From positions 1,214,001-1,278,000 of the forward strand of contig JAJOZX010000486.1 in assembly GCA_023014485.1 (NCBI GenBank): a DNA stretch of 64,000 bases, written 5' to 3'. The stretch is from Bathynomus jamesi (taxonomy: Eukaryota; Arthropoda; Malacostraca; Isopoda; Cirolanidae). Under the pieces are notes generated by a model that saw nothing but the letters and a program-made list of their open reading frames with translations, was not told where the DNA came from and did no database searches. The position numbers and the translations under genes were made by a program. Below are positions 12,218-52,255 of the stretch, in pieces (positions within the stretch are counted from its first letter, which is position 1; the number at the start of each line of letters is the position of its first letter).

Positions 12218-12609
12218 TATATTAGAAATGACAGGAAATTAAGAAAAACTTATAAATATACCTTTGACGCTTTGTGACGTATAGAACATATATATTACTG
12301 CCATTTATACAGTAAATATTTGTTATCAACAGTCGTAGATTCGGGACTCCATTTACAATAATATTGAATAAAAATGTTCAGTAACTTGCGCACGCAAATG
12401 TACGTCCGTGATTCACACACAATATACAAAATAATGATGTTAACTGAAACTTCAATGAATCGCTTATAGATTTTAATGTGGTTCATTAAATGCAAACTAA
12501 ATTAGACCCATCATTCTGTAGATCTGAATGGAATTCTCTTCTTTATGTGACTGGGTATTGCTAAAGTGAATTTTATCTTGAATTATTCCTGGGAATTTAT
12601 AACTGGTTT

Positions 12610-13550
12610 GAGAATAAAAACCCACTCTAATAGACAGAGTTTATTTCCACGACAGTTTCGACGCCCACTGGCATCCTCCTCGGGTGGATACAGAAACACA
12701 AATGAAACAAAACAAGAGGGAAAAAACAGTTCAGGGATCGACCGTTAAGAAATTCGCACCTAGGTTGGATTCCATTCTCTCGAGACAGGAGGGGCATTTT
12801 CATTAAGTACATTCGCACAAATTTTAAAACTATCTTCCTGTTCTAAACATACAGATTCTATTATTTTTACATAATTATTACATTTATAATTAAATTTGTT
12901 ACATTTAATATTGCATAATTATTAATTACAGAAATTATAAATTTATTATTACATTGGTTATTACATTGTTGTTTATTATACAGAAATTATAAACCGAAAA
13001 ACGAATGAAAAAAGGCGATTAGGAAATAATCCAGAGACCATTGAGAAATTCGCACCTAGGTTAGATATCGTTCTCCCGAAACCAGAAGGGCATTTTATTA
13101 CAGGGTCAGCTTATAACTACATTTCCACAAATTAAAAATATCTTCTTGTTCTATACATACAGATCCTAATGTTTTGACATAATTACTGCATATATTTATT
13201 TCCACATTAATTACTTCCATTATTACATTTACTAAAAGCGAGTAAGGAAACATTCCAATCCAGAGACATTTAAGAAATTCACACTTAGGTTCGAACACGT
13301 TCCCACGACTCCGTAAGGGATTTATTGACCAAGAATCTCATTAAAGGGTCTAACTTATAAGTACCTTCGCACAAATTAAAATTATCTACTTTTTCTATAC
13401 ACACAGATTCTATTATTTTTCTTTTGACATAATTATTACATTTATAAAGTACCTTACTTGATTCCCAATCTATAGCATGATTATTTTGGCTAGCGTGATA
13501 AAAACTGTCGTGGAAATAAACTCTGTCTATTAGAGTGGGTTTTTATTCTC
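12610..13550. mobile_element. 941-bp element with perfect 49-bp inverted ends and internal repeats
   Basis: Arms 12610-12658 and 13502-13550 are exact reverse complements (beginning GAGAATAAAAACCCACTCTA). Inside, a block starting AAGAAATTCGCACCTAGGTT recurs about three times (near 12748, 13043 and 13271) with declining similarity. No transposase is present. The motif GACGCCCACTGGCATCCTCC beside the left arm resembles 3' regions of Penelope-like elements, but that is only a resemblance. It lies just upstream of the first protease exon. Confidence 0.7.
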
Positions 13551-13732
13551 ATATTTTGACCTTCACGTAAAAAAGTGAAGTTTTTTGCATTTATTATAAC
13601 TGGTTGTTTTCTGATACTCCAAATGTAACTCCGATGTAACTCATGTTATGAATACAGTATGGGATACGCTGTAATGCACATAAATCCCTCCCCCCCTAAT
13701 TAAATAATCTATCAAACAGTTTAAATTGGACG

Positions 13733-42142
<28,410 letters not shown>

Positions 42143-42208
42143 TAGTGTCACTGGTGAAATGGGTTAAAACGAAATGAATATTATCTGAAACACATTCGTC
42201 AGTCACAC

Positions 42209-42214
42209 AATAAA
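42209..42214 (+). terminator. Poly(A) signal of the serine protease gene
   Basis: AATAAA lies 67 bp after the stop codon, in a short AT-rich 3' UTR. Its position is typical for an insect gene. Confidence 0.7.
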
Positions 42215-43437
42215 TATAATTCACTTATAAACTGTAACACCCTGTTTCATTTTATTGTGAAAATATAACCTTTCCTTTCTATAGATAAATTGTATTGCGT
42301 ACGTTTATCAGCTTTAAAAAGTTGTTGAATACCTGCTAAATTCGGCGAGTCTAAACACCGAGTTTCAAGCATCAAATCAGTGATTATTATTAATAAATAG
42401 TTACTATCGCAAATCAATTTTGGTGCATTGCTAATACTAATTTTTATAATTAATATTATTCCCACCTCTTTGACCTTTATTCACTGCATTGTAAATTAAC
42501 TGTTGAGTTATGCAAGTTGTAAATAATTTACTTAATCGGACGTCCAAAATCTTCAGTCCTATAAAATTATAGAATCAGTAGTAATTCAAATATATTAACG
42601 TAGGGTAATACCGGCCAAAATATCATCAGAATACGTTCACAAAATAGTCCTCTCATATTTGTAAAATTTAATTCATTTATGTCCGGCAAAACTTTTTTTT
42701 CTTTATGCTTTACATTTCGGTCTACGAAAATGAAGAAAATTTCAAAGAAAAATTTGAAATATTTTAAACTTATTAAAAGGATTTGATCTTGCATGGTTGA
42801 CGTTATTATTCCTTAATAATTATCTATTATATAAGTAGTTACCACGTTAGCGTATAAAATTCACGGTAAATCAAGTTGGTTAGTCGTTATGGCTTATTGA
42901 AATGTTTAATTTTCCCTCATAAAGTTTTATATACAACTCAGAATGCATGAAAATGGGTGACACCATATGAAAACGATGACGAAAGCTTCATGCATCTTAA
43001 TATTGCTTTGAAGGAGCATCTGATGTTTTTGATTAATTATAAATGCGCGAGCTTATATTTGAACTAAAACTTGCAGGTTAATGTTTTGAAAATCACTCGC
43101 ATAATGATTGAATACTGCAATTAAATCAAAGTTTACTTGCAAAGAAAAACCTACAGAAAGCATTCGATAAGTGTTCATTCAGAAACAAATGACTGCACAA
43201 GTGAAACAAATGAATTTTAGTCCCTGTAAACAGATTTCTTATTAAAATCAGAGGAAAACTGAAGAACAATATTTAAAGCTGATTCACCATCTTGTCAACA
43301 ATCACAGGCAGTCATCAACTGTGACCATTGTCAGTTCTGTATAATCTTAAATGCCACATAGATTTTTATGGGCATAGCTCTCGGAGTTAATATTAACATA
43401 TGATATAAACTAAATCTTAAAAGTCATTATTACAGGT
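42215..43437. other. Spacer between protease gene and Polinton
   Basis: AT-rich; no gene or bounded repeat recognised. Confidence 0.5.
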
Positions 43438-43453
43438 ATGATACTGCGGGTCC

Positions 43454-44405
43454 GGACAAAAGCCCCCTAGGACAAAAGCCCCCTGGACAAATTGCTGGGT
43501 AGGGCAAGTCAGGTGTCACATCTAATCTGAAGCATCAGTTCCACTTCAGCCACCTTGGTGTTAAGGTTATGGGCTGTTAGTTTGAATCTACACGTCAGTC
43601 AGTTAACCATACACACACACACACACATATGAATATGCAATATATATAAGTAGTATAGCCGAAAAAGGGGAGAGTGCAAGAATGTTGCAAGTTATTATGT
43701 AATGTTGCAATGTTGCAAAGGGGGTGGGGGTTGTTGCAAATGGAGTGGGGGTGTTGCAAAGGGGGTGGGGGTGTTGCAAAAAAAAGGAAAAAAAATCCCC
43801 CAAAGGGGGGATGCTGCAGGTGCAACAAGGAAAACTTGGAGGCGGCGTTATCCCTCAAGAGAAAGGAGAGAAAGGAGGAGAGGTGTTCACCTGGCAGGAG
43901 CCAAGTGCATATTAAGACTTCAGCCGAGTAGGCGTTGTTTTATAGGCTCCTAATCAGCCAGTTGGCTTAGAAGGCGTAAATGGCTTGAGTTGCCAGATAG
44001 CGCCATGTATTCATTTAATTCTAATCGAAGACTGAGTTGCCAGATGCCACTTTTTAGCGATACCATTGTATACATTATTATAGGCTCCAAATCAGCCAGT
44101 TGGCTTAGAAGGCGTAAATGGCTTGAGTTGCCAGATAGCGCCATGTATTCATTTAATTCTAATCGAAGACTGAGTTGCCAGATACCACTTTCTAGCGATA
44201 CCATTGTATACATTATTATATACTCCTAATCAGCCAGTTGGCTTAGAAGGCGTAAATGGCTTGAGTTGCCAGATACCACTTTTTAGCGATACCATTGTAT
44301 ACACTATTATAGACTCCTAATCAGCCAGTTGGCTTAGAAGGCGTAAATGGCTTGAGTTGCCAGATACCACTTTTTAGCGATACCATTGTATACATTATTA
44401 TATTT
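43454..44405. repeat. Polinton left inverted terminal region with tandem arrays
   Basis: In order: tip repeats (43454-43488), about 170 bp without a right-side counterpart, a TTGCAA/GGGGTG-rich block (43680-43800), and a block with GGTGTTCACCTGGCAGGAGC. Then a tandem array (43942-44405) of 88-140-bp units starts with TAATCAGCCAGTTGGCTTAG. Most is mirrored at 58020-58840. Confidence 0.8.
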
Positions 44406-44711
44406 CTTAAAAGTTGGTTTAGAATACCGGTAGTAGGTTTAGAAGCCGTAACATGATATAATTAAGTAAAGCAACATTGCATCATTCTGTTTATTATAAA
44501 TATATAGAAAATAAATATACATTTCAATAATAATTGAGGAATATGCATATAATCATAACAGTACAGGAAATATATACACACAATTATGGTGATATATATA
44601 AAATAAATATACATTTCAAATAAAAATAAATATACATTTCAATAATAATAGAAATATGCATACAATCATAACAGTACAGGTGAAATATCAAGCAAAATAT
44701 ATAAATACATT

Positions 44712-45056
44712 TCACTTTTTTTTCAAAATACTAAACTCGGTCTTAATCGAGTTTACAATTACATCATTATTGCTCTGCATTACGCAGTATATGCGGCTTA
44801 ATAATATTTCACCGCTTAAAGTATAGGGAAACCTGTATTCGATATGAAGGGCTTTCATATCGTTCAGTACTATTTTTGTTCCCACTTTACAACCGGTTGG
44901 TAAGTCATCTTTAAATACGTCTAGAATACAATCAAAAGCACGCACAAAGAGTTCATCGTCAGCTACATTATTAAACACAAGTTTATAAGCACGCTTTTCC
45001 AATCGAGGGTTTATTTCTACCGACTCGAGTTTTTCAATCGTGAACTCACTCAACAT
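44712..45056 (-). CDS. Polinton ORF of unknown function, 114 aa
   Basis: It is an open frame starting MLSEFTIEKLESVEINP and ending in a Lys run (ILKKK). It overlaps the end of the upstream ORF by 11 nt, so the two are tightly packed in virus-like fashion. No motif, membrane segment or family is recognised. Its length and mixed composition suggest a real soluble protein. Confidence 0.5.
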   Translation of the reverse strand: MLSEFTIEKLESVEINPRLEKRAYKLVFNNVADDELFVRAFDCILDVFKDDLPTGCKVGTKIVLNDMKALHIEYRFPYTLSGEILLSRIYCVMQSNNDVIVNSIKTEFSILKKK

Positions 45057-45791
45057 AGCGGCAATTGAAATAATCTTCTAAATCGTTACGACAACTGCGC
45101 GTTATATAAAGAAATAGTTCTTCAGGGTGAACGGTGTAGGTGAGCTCAGCCTTGTACCGATCAATTGCTTTGTACCAAAGTTCATGGTATTTCAAAGAGT
45201 CTAAACTTTTTAAATAAACATCCAGCACTAGACCATTCTCACCAGCCCTACACTCGGTAAACCCATCGAGCAGAGCGGTGTAGGCGTATTCAAGTACTGT
45301 ATCAAAATAAAGCATGTCCGTAACACACGCGTCTAATATAGGTTTCAGCTTGTGGAATCCGACGATTTCAAACATTCTGTCGAGGATGAAACGGTTTCGC
45401 GTAGGAACAAGAGCGTTATTATCAGAAGCATTCTTCCACATCAGCCGTATATCAATGCACGGCCGATCGTTATTTATACACAACGTACATACAACGGCGT
45501 ATGAGGGTGCGTCACTAATCTGCTCTCTTCTTGTACCTACGTTAGCAGGTATTTATAACGATCTTCACTCCACTTCTCAACTATCACGAAGATTCTATTC
45601 ATCTCCTCGACACTTAAATAAACCCGTTTGTTTGTTTGTCTACATTCCGTTTCCAGTACATAGCTAATGGTACCGGAATTACGCCTGAACACACGCAACG
45701 ATTTCGTCAAGGACACATCGTACGAGGCGTTGAGAATGCTGCTCAAAGGAAGTTCCATCGTATTCGAGGAGCGCACGTCCACTCGGTTCAA
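45046..45791 (-). pseudogene. Polinton ORF of unknown function, probably one gene with a frameshift
   Basis: Two frames are end to end: 45791-45537 (begins MNRVDVRSSNTMELPLSSIL) and a second open from about 45550 to 45046. The second has no ATG near its start, yet its coding-like composition continues upstream to the end of the first, so one indel near 45545 probably split a single gene. I recognise no domain. It lies between two other unknown Polinton ORFs on the same strand. Confidence 0.45.
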
Positions 45792-46015
45792 GCTCTGAGA
45801 TAACTATGAGCCGTGTGAAGCACGCAGGTAGGCAGGAACGGTTCGACGGGCGGCTGACTCGATGATACGTGAATGGGCTTGTTCGTATGATCCGCGAGTC
45901 GTACCGAATTGTTGTACATATTTGTTTTTCCGGTACAAGAATTAATTTCATCACTACCAGCCTACGCACCAGACATTTTACCTCAGGATAAGAACTAGGA
46001 ACATTTTATGTTTTA

Positions 46016-46603
46016 CTAAACATCTTCACACTCCGGCGCACTATTTGAGAGGAACATATGCTCATATTTTTCCTTTCTGCCCATCAAACGATACTCGTCT
46101 CTAAAGTCTGTTAAAAACTCACGCAGGGCACTAGCCACAACCTCACTACGAACCTCATCATGATATACGTTAATATAGTGATAAAAATACTTAAGATTGT
46201 CCATGATCACGAGATTCACATTTTCAGTCGTAGGGTATGAGTAATCGACATGGTGTAGCATGACGTAATACCGCTTGTCACACCACCCATCCGCAAGGCT
46301 CATTATCCATACCTGCTGCTTCTCTTCTGCACGCGTTGTTTCTTTTACTTCACGGTGTATGTGAGACTTTATAAAGTTTAGCTCTGCAGTATACTTCAGC
46401 ACATCGTCTGTGCAACGAAAGCCTTCAACGATCTCACCAGAACATCCGTAGAGTATTTGCACATTTTGGAACTTCGCACAATCCAATGTGTTTTTAAAAG
46501 AGGTATAGGAGGGAGGAATAGGAAGTTTTTCGGTATCCACCACATCCTGACACTTTGCTGAATACCATTTCATAAACATTGTACAAGCAATATTAAAGGT
46601 AGC
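46016..46603 (-). CDS. Polinton ORF of unknown function, about 195 aa
   Basis: The likely start is MATFNIACTMFMKWYSAKC at 46603; the frame stays open further upstream to 46633. It contains IMSLADGWCDKRYYVMLHHV and ends APECEDV. No known domain or membrane helix is visible. It sits in the leftward gene block downstream of the polymerase, separated from it by a (GT)n microsatellite and a triplicated repeat. Function unknown. Confidence 0.55.
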   Translation of the reverse strand, partial: ATFNIACTMFMKWYSAKCQDVVDTEKLPIPPSYTSFKNTLDCAKFQNVQILYGCSGEIVEGFRCTDDVLKYTAELNFIKSHIHREVKETTRAEEKQQVWIMSLADGWCDKRYYVMLHHVDYSYPTTENVNLVIMDNLKYFYHYINVYHDEVRSEVVASALREFLTDFRDEYRLMGRKEKYEHMFLSNSAPECEDV

Positions 46604-46739
46604 CATTTGAATACACGTCTGATCTGAATACACGTCTGATCTCTCGGGCTTACTGCAGTCGACTGACCACGCAGGGACTCCCAGATAGTAGCATGACTCA
46701 CGGTCTTACAGTGGGCGGAGCTTAGAACTTTCACCTGCG

Positions 46740-46740
46740 C

Positions 46741-46779
<39 letters not shown>

Positions 46780-47000
46780 AGAAAGTGAAACGCTGATTGA
46801 AACATGATTTATTTAATAAACGAGATATTCAAGTTATATATATTTACAAATACGATTTAATAAACGAGATATTCAAGTTATATATATATTTACAAATACG
46901 TGTAATAAATCAATAGATACTTTACAAATACGATTTAATAAACGAGATATTCAAGTTATATATATATATTTACAAATACGTGTAATAAATCAATATATAC
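46740..47000. repeat. (CA)n microsatellite and triplicated 40-50-bp repeat
   Basis: ACAC repeats at 46742-46777 are followed by three copies of TTTAATAAACGAGATATTCA with intervening ATATA. They lie between two Polinton genes. Confidence 0.85.
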
Positions 47001-47134
47001 GATTATATACAAGACAAATACGTGTCAGTTAACAATAGAAGCATCATACGTTATGGTATCCAAAGGGTACGGTATCATAGGTACCAGGTAATTGGTAACG
47101 TTTCCTATAGGTGTTACGGCACACCTTCGTACCC

Positions 47135-50100
47135 CTAAGTTCCTTCACGCCCCCCCAGCTTCTGCGCCCGAAAATTGTTGGTGCCTACAATTAGTTGGGA
47201 AGGTTGTTCGCCCTCATCATCGTCCAAACATACTAGATCCTTCAACGATTCAAAGTTAACAACCCGCCGATTCGCATGGTTGAGCGTAATACCCTTTGCC
47301 TTCACGATATATTTCATTTCCTCCCCCACCCTGACCCGTACCCCATAAGTCTTAGGTCCTGTTAAGACAAAAGAGTCGGCGTAAGCGTTGTCCCCATACT
47401 CGTCCTTGATCTCATCAGTGAGCTCACCGAGGAACTCCCCAATAGCTGGCATGTATTCACCCTCCCTCTCTGTGAATATCACGCTATCTGTATCGGCATA
47501 CAATACTCTCCGCCCAAGAGAATGCAATGGACCCCAAAGTTTTATACGGGCGTAGGCTGTTGTGAAGCTGGCCCCAGGTATGTTTGTAACCCTTGAGGTA
47601 TCTGTGGCAAATTCAGTGTTGTTGTACTTTATTATATAAGTATTACCTACATTCACGATCTCCATGACCTCTTTATCGGGAGCATTGGCATAATCCCAGA
47701 CATCGCTATAACTTTGTGCCAAATGAATGCTCCCTCTGCCGGTATTCTGCGCAAATTTTCCCCATAGACTGTTTAGACACAACTTTGCACTAAAGCGCTT
47801 GCCAGGATTCTTTACAATTTGGACACGATCAAGTTGTATACCTTCGCGGTCGCGGTATCGTTGAATATAGGCAGACTTTTCATCTTCGGTATCAACTCCT
47901 CGCGGATACCCTGTTGCCTCAACCTTATCCTTCAAAAAGGCGTTTATATATGGTGTGAAAAGGTTGGGTAGCTTCTGAAACCTCCACACCTCATGTATCT
48001 TCAGTATTCTATAACCATGGCGTACGGCTAGGGCCAGCTCAGGACTTGTATATACGCCTCTGATCTTACGCTGGTGGGGTATATGGTTACATTCGCCGTT
48101 ATCCTCTTCCGCGCACTTCACGCACAGGGGAAACATGAGCTTGTCGTCGATAACGACAGGTAAGATCGGCATCCATAAATTGCGTGTGGGGAGTACGTCT
48201 ACGAAAGAGAGCCCAAAGTAACGATCATTCAAAATTTTTGAAAATTCATTGATGGAGGGTAGGCTAGGTCCCACCAGTTTCTCAGGAGCGCCCACGGGGT
48301 ACGGATTGCTCTTCATCACGTATGGGTATAAAGAGCAGAAATCGTAGTAATGGAGCTTCACGCCCTCCGGTGGTGGAAAGTATAGTCTGAAAGGATTTGT
48401 ACGTCCTCCAAACAAGCTATCACCACATTTGAGAGGATCCAGCACCATTGAACGCTTGATCGTGTTTATTTCCTCACGGTACACCTCGTCTGTCTCCATC
48501 CGTGCATCATATTCATGCTCCCACAAGACTTTGTGAGTGAACTGTGATCCTATAAGTTGATCGCGGGTGCGGGTCGATGCAAGACAGTCGGCAGGAGACC
48601 TAACGTTGATATCTCCGGCGATTCCGCACTCAGGACGGGGGCATCCATGCCACCAGCAACCGTTAAAGGAGTACACAGTCTTCACACCAGTGACACGGTT
48701 TTCACTTAACCCATCAACCCAAAAAACATGTCCATTAATCTTAATGGGTACTTCACCCGTGTTGCGGGCGTGCTTTATGTATACACCTGTCTGTTGCTGT
48801 AGGTGTATGAGCCAGTAAATAGCCTTGTGCCCGTAACTGCGGGGATTGTTTCGGTGAATAATGGCTAAGGTGTCTTTAGGCATGAAGTTATTCTTGAACA
48901 CCGTAAAACATAATAATGCGATGGTGGTTGCGACTTGCAGTGGATCGCATTTGAAACGGGCTATGTACATCCTTCTAAAGGCCTGGAAACGTACTCTAAG
49001 CACGCGCACATCATTCACGCAATAACGCTCACATTCATCAGCTATATTATAAGGGTTACTTTCATTAAAACTGTCGTAGTATCGATCAAAGTCTTCACGT
49101 TCATCCATACAGTCAAAATAATGTTTGGGGAGTGGTGGGCCTACGTAGTTTAAAGTCTCGCTGGTGAGGAAAGTGTAAGGGAAGTATCCTTTGGAAACTT
49201 CAGCTGCTACTCCCATCACCTTGGGTAGCTTTGCTAATTTACAAGGTGTGAATAATAAAGTATCTTTAAATTGTACATTGCCTCTTATCTGCGTCTGTAT
49301 TAATTTGTTGCCTCTTTTCAATGGATCACCTGTAAATATCTCAGAGGATTCGTGTTCAAGCAACTCCTTATAAAGGAACTGCGTGTCAAACTTTGCCCCG
49401 TTATGGGCGAGAATATACACAGTCATTTTTTTTAACTTGTCGGCTAACTTGACAATATAGGACACAAATAGTTTCACAGGACTATCGCGGACATTCGTTT
49501 TAAAAACGTTTGTCCGTTTACCACATTTAGGGCACTCGTCACATTCGATACCCATACACTCATCACAGATGGTCTGGCTCACAAGTAAATGTGGAATTAC
49601 CTCTTTGGTTTCAGCGTTCGTATATGTTTCTATATCGTAGTATACAGTTATACAAGGGTTATTTTCAGGCTTAGCATCTTCATATACATACATGCTTTAC
49701 TCCATCCGCCTTATATTCCTCCTGGCATGTAGGACAGTGAATTACGTCACACTTGTGCCTAAATTTCCCCCAATTATCCATTGTGTGAAACATACCACAT
49801 TCACAGATTCTCATTTTCCTGCACGTACCAATTGATTTATGGAAATCAAAACAGCTATTATTGAAAATGTGCGTCTACACACATCACAGTCTCTCTTCTC
49901 AGCTTCAACTACACGGCTTTCACATTTGGTGCTTTTACACTGCTCACATACCATGTGACATTCTTTACAATGTCTCACTATATCATCCGCAAACTCGAGG
50001 CACCCCTTACACAAATCATGATGTCTCCCATATTTTCGACTTTTGTCATAACTCGCGTAAAGCCACCTTATATTACGGATGGGGAGATACGTTGTCCCTG

Positions 50101-50728
50101 ACAATCCTAAAATAAGTAGGGGTCTTGTACGATCTCTCACACAGCTTTTAAAAACATACACAGTCCTACGACGATCATCCAACCCAAATACAACTATGCG
50201 GACATTCATTTCCTGTTCTACCCTTCTCAGCTCTTCAGGACCCATATTACAGTCAAATTCAAGTTCACAGTCTACAGCTAGTTTACGGGCACGCTCCACG
50301 ACGTAGGCAACCAAATTTTTTGAGTCGTGTATTTTGTACAGTAAACATACGTGCTAAGAGTACTGCTATAAAGCCGCAACCACGATCGACGTTTATATGC
50401 TTTCGGTAAATAGCGGAGAATTGAAGTTAAGAGTATACGGTATGGCACTATGACCCGCAACACGGAATACATGGTCAATATTTACCGTGAAGTTGTCCAT
50501 ATTGAAGGCTATACTACTTTGGGCGGCTTGCATTATACGTCCTAATATATATTCTACATCTTCAGCCGCCAAACGTCTAAATGGCACTATCACCCAATAA
50601 TCGTCTACATCACCGTCATCTGACCCGAATCCAAAGGACAGACTCGTCCTGACTTCACGCTCGTCACGATTCTGAAGAGCAAACTCTAATATGCTGTACA
50701 ACCCGGCGTAGCCCGCGCTCAATTCCAT
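47135..50728 (-). pseudogene. Polinton protein-primed DNA polymerase B, frameshifted
   Basis: It copies the element DNA using a protein primer. The N-terminal parts lie at 50728-50393 and 50314-49811, then a Cys-rich segment (49810-49694). The main open frame 49693-47135 (852 residues) contains exonuclease motifs YYDIETYT (Exo I, near residue 20), AHNGAKFDTQF (Exo II, near 100) and YCVNDVRV (Exo III), then polymerase motifs A (DFCSLYP, near 450), B (NSLWGKF, near 635) and C (YADTDSV, near 733). All catalytic acids are present. Reading frame is lost at three places, near 50390-50310, 49810 and 49695, so no full-length protein can be made, although the C-terminal three quarters are open. Confidence 0.88.
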
Positions 50729-51306
50729 TGCTATACATGGCTCTAGGGTCGACCCTGACTCTATACCGATTTCTAGTCAAGGCTGGGGTGGGGGCTGCGG
50801 ATCGCACCAATTCGAGCGTTATCATCCTCAACAGAACGGGGGGCGGCGATGAATTAGGGATATATTAGCGGAAGGTGCTTGGGGGCCTGTTGCGTAGGAG
50901 GTTGATGGTTGGGGCTCTATTATTGTAGACTTAACAGAACGGGGGCGGCGGATGAATAAGGGGATATATTAGCGGGAGGTGCTGCTGGGGGCTTGTTGCG
51001 TAAGAGGTTGAGGGTTGGGGATCTATTACCGCTGCAACAGGCGCGTATTTCGGTGCGCTTTATACCTGACGTGGGGTTCTCATACCTCCGCTTTGGACGT
51101 GCTACCGGTATCGCTGGTGAGGGTCGTTGGCAGGGGAGGAGATCACAACTACACTGTCGTCGAGGTCATCCGTAATGTCAATGATGGGATGCTCTACCTC
51201 ATCGTCATTCACGGTTCTGTGGGAGAAGAAAGCAAAATATAAGGAACAGCACTCAAAATTTGTAATATTTTGTAAATGACCCACTTAGGAGTGTGACGTG
51301 TTAGAA
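50729..51306. promoter_or_regulatory. Divergent intergenic region with tandem ~103-bp repeat
   Basis: It separates the leftward polymerase from the rightward ATPase. Two imperfect units start AACAGAACGGGGG at 50830 and 50933 and share GATATATTAGCGG. On the minus strand, 51284-51102 is open and encodes an acidic stretch (NDDEVEHPIIDITDDLDDS, then VVVISSP), followed after stops by Pro-rich sequence. That may be a decayed gene. Whether the repeat is promoter or gene remnant cannot be settled by eye. Confidence 0.4.
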
Positions 51307-51936
51307 ATGGACTCTGTAGAAAAATTCAGATTCACGAGCCCATCCACATGTATTATATCTGGACCTACAGGATGTGGTAAAACTGTGTTTATGCTTAAAA
51401 TCATTAAAGAAAAGGGAGAGATGTTCTCGAAATTTGTGCATAAAGTTATATGGTGCTATTCGACGTATCAATCAGTGTTCAACGAGTACCAAGATGATAT
51501 TTTGTTCCACAAAGGCGTATATGACGTTAATTCGTTAAAGGGAAATGAACATACAATCATTGTAATTGACGATCTCATGTTGGAGATGGATAAAACGTTT
51601 GCCGAGACATTTACAGTATTCTCCCACCATCTTAACATAAGCGTGTTCTTCATCAATCAGAATCTATTTTTCAAAAATAGATACATGCGCGATGTGTCGT
51701 TAAATACGCAATATCTAGTCTTATTCGCGCAACGTAGAGATGTATCACAAATTGGGGTATTAGCCAATCAAATGTTCCCGAATCAGCGTAAGGAGTTTTT
51801 GGAAGTTTATAAAGAAGCTACAAGCACGCGTTACGGATATTTGCTTTGCGACCTTCATCCGCGAAACACGTTTAGAGTGCTTCTGCGAACGAATATATTT
51901 CGAAACGAGCCTGAAACGGTGTATATTCCAGAATGA
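51307..51936 (+). CDS. Polinton packaging ATPase (FtsK/HerA, A32-like)
   Basis: Start MDSVEKF at 51307; 209 residues and uninterrupted. It has Walker A GPTGCGKT at residues 19-26, Walker B IIVIDD at 84-89 and a polar sensor-like FINQN near 115-119. This is the compact ATPase of Polintons and related double-jelly-roll viruses, which drives DNA into the capsid. The next ORF starts inside its stop codon (ATGA overlap), as in compact viral operons. All key residues are intact, in contrast to the damaged polymerase. Confidence 0.88.
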   Translation: MDSVEKFRFTSPSTCIISGPTGCGKTVFMLKIIKEKGEMFSKFVHKVIWCYSTYQSVFNEYQDDILFHKGVYDVNSLKGNEHTIIVIDDLMLEMDKTFAETFTVFSHHLNISVFFINQNLFFKNRYMRDVSLNTQYLVLFAQRRDVSQIGVLANQMFPNQRKEFLEVYKEATSTRYGYLLCDLHPRNTFRVLLRTNIFRNEPETVYIPE

Positions 51937-52230
51937 CAAAGAGACTAAAGAAATACCGTGAATTAATAAAAATCTATCATCGACTGCTCCGGGCAATGCA
52001 GCAGATGTTTATTAAAAATATCGACGCCGACTTTTTAAAATGCATCTGTGAAATCTGTCTTAACGTTATAAATTGCAATGTATCAATGAAAACCCCTCAG
52101 AAGGCTCGCCTACGCCGCTACAAGAACATAATACGTGCACTCGCTCGTAAAAGTTAAACTGTAGCGAAGAAAAAACGAATTATTGTACAAACAGGAGGGT
52201 CATTTCTCCCCATCTTATTTTCAGTTTTGG
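51933..52230 (+). pseudogene. Small basic Polinton protein (core/pX-like), C-terminus frameshifted
   Basis: The first frame (51933-52157) is strongly basic and helical, starting MTKRLKKYRELIKIYH and with KARLRRYKNIIRALARKS at its end. Sequence just after its stop, in another frame (to about 52251), reads as a basic then Gly/hydrophobic tail typical of the same protein in other Polintons and adintoviruses, so one indel at about 52157 has cut the protein. Proposed role: virion core or membrane-active protein, by family analogy only. It overlaps the ATPase stop codon by 4 nt. Confidence 0.6.
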
Positions 52231-52255
52231 GTCCTTTACTGACTAGATTAATATA

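Noticed and set aside
12610..13550. LTR retrotransposon
   Set aside because: The matching ends are inverted, not direct, and there is no gag/pol or primer-binding site.
43603..43953. Several overlapping open frames near the Polinton left end
   Set aside because: They arise from low-complexity TTGCAAAGGGGGTGGGG repeats in the terminal inverted region; all six frames look alike and none has a family signature.
43942..44405. CRISPR-like array
   Set aside because: Units of 88-140 bp vary by internal deletion, have no unique spacers, and sit in a eukaryotic Polinton end; this is a simple tandem repeat.
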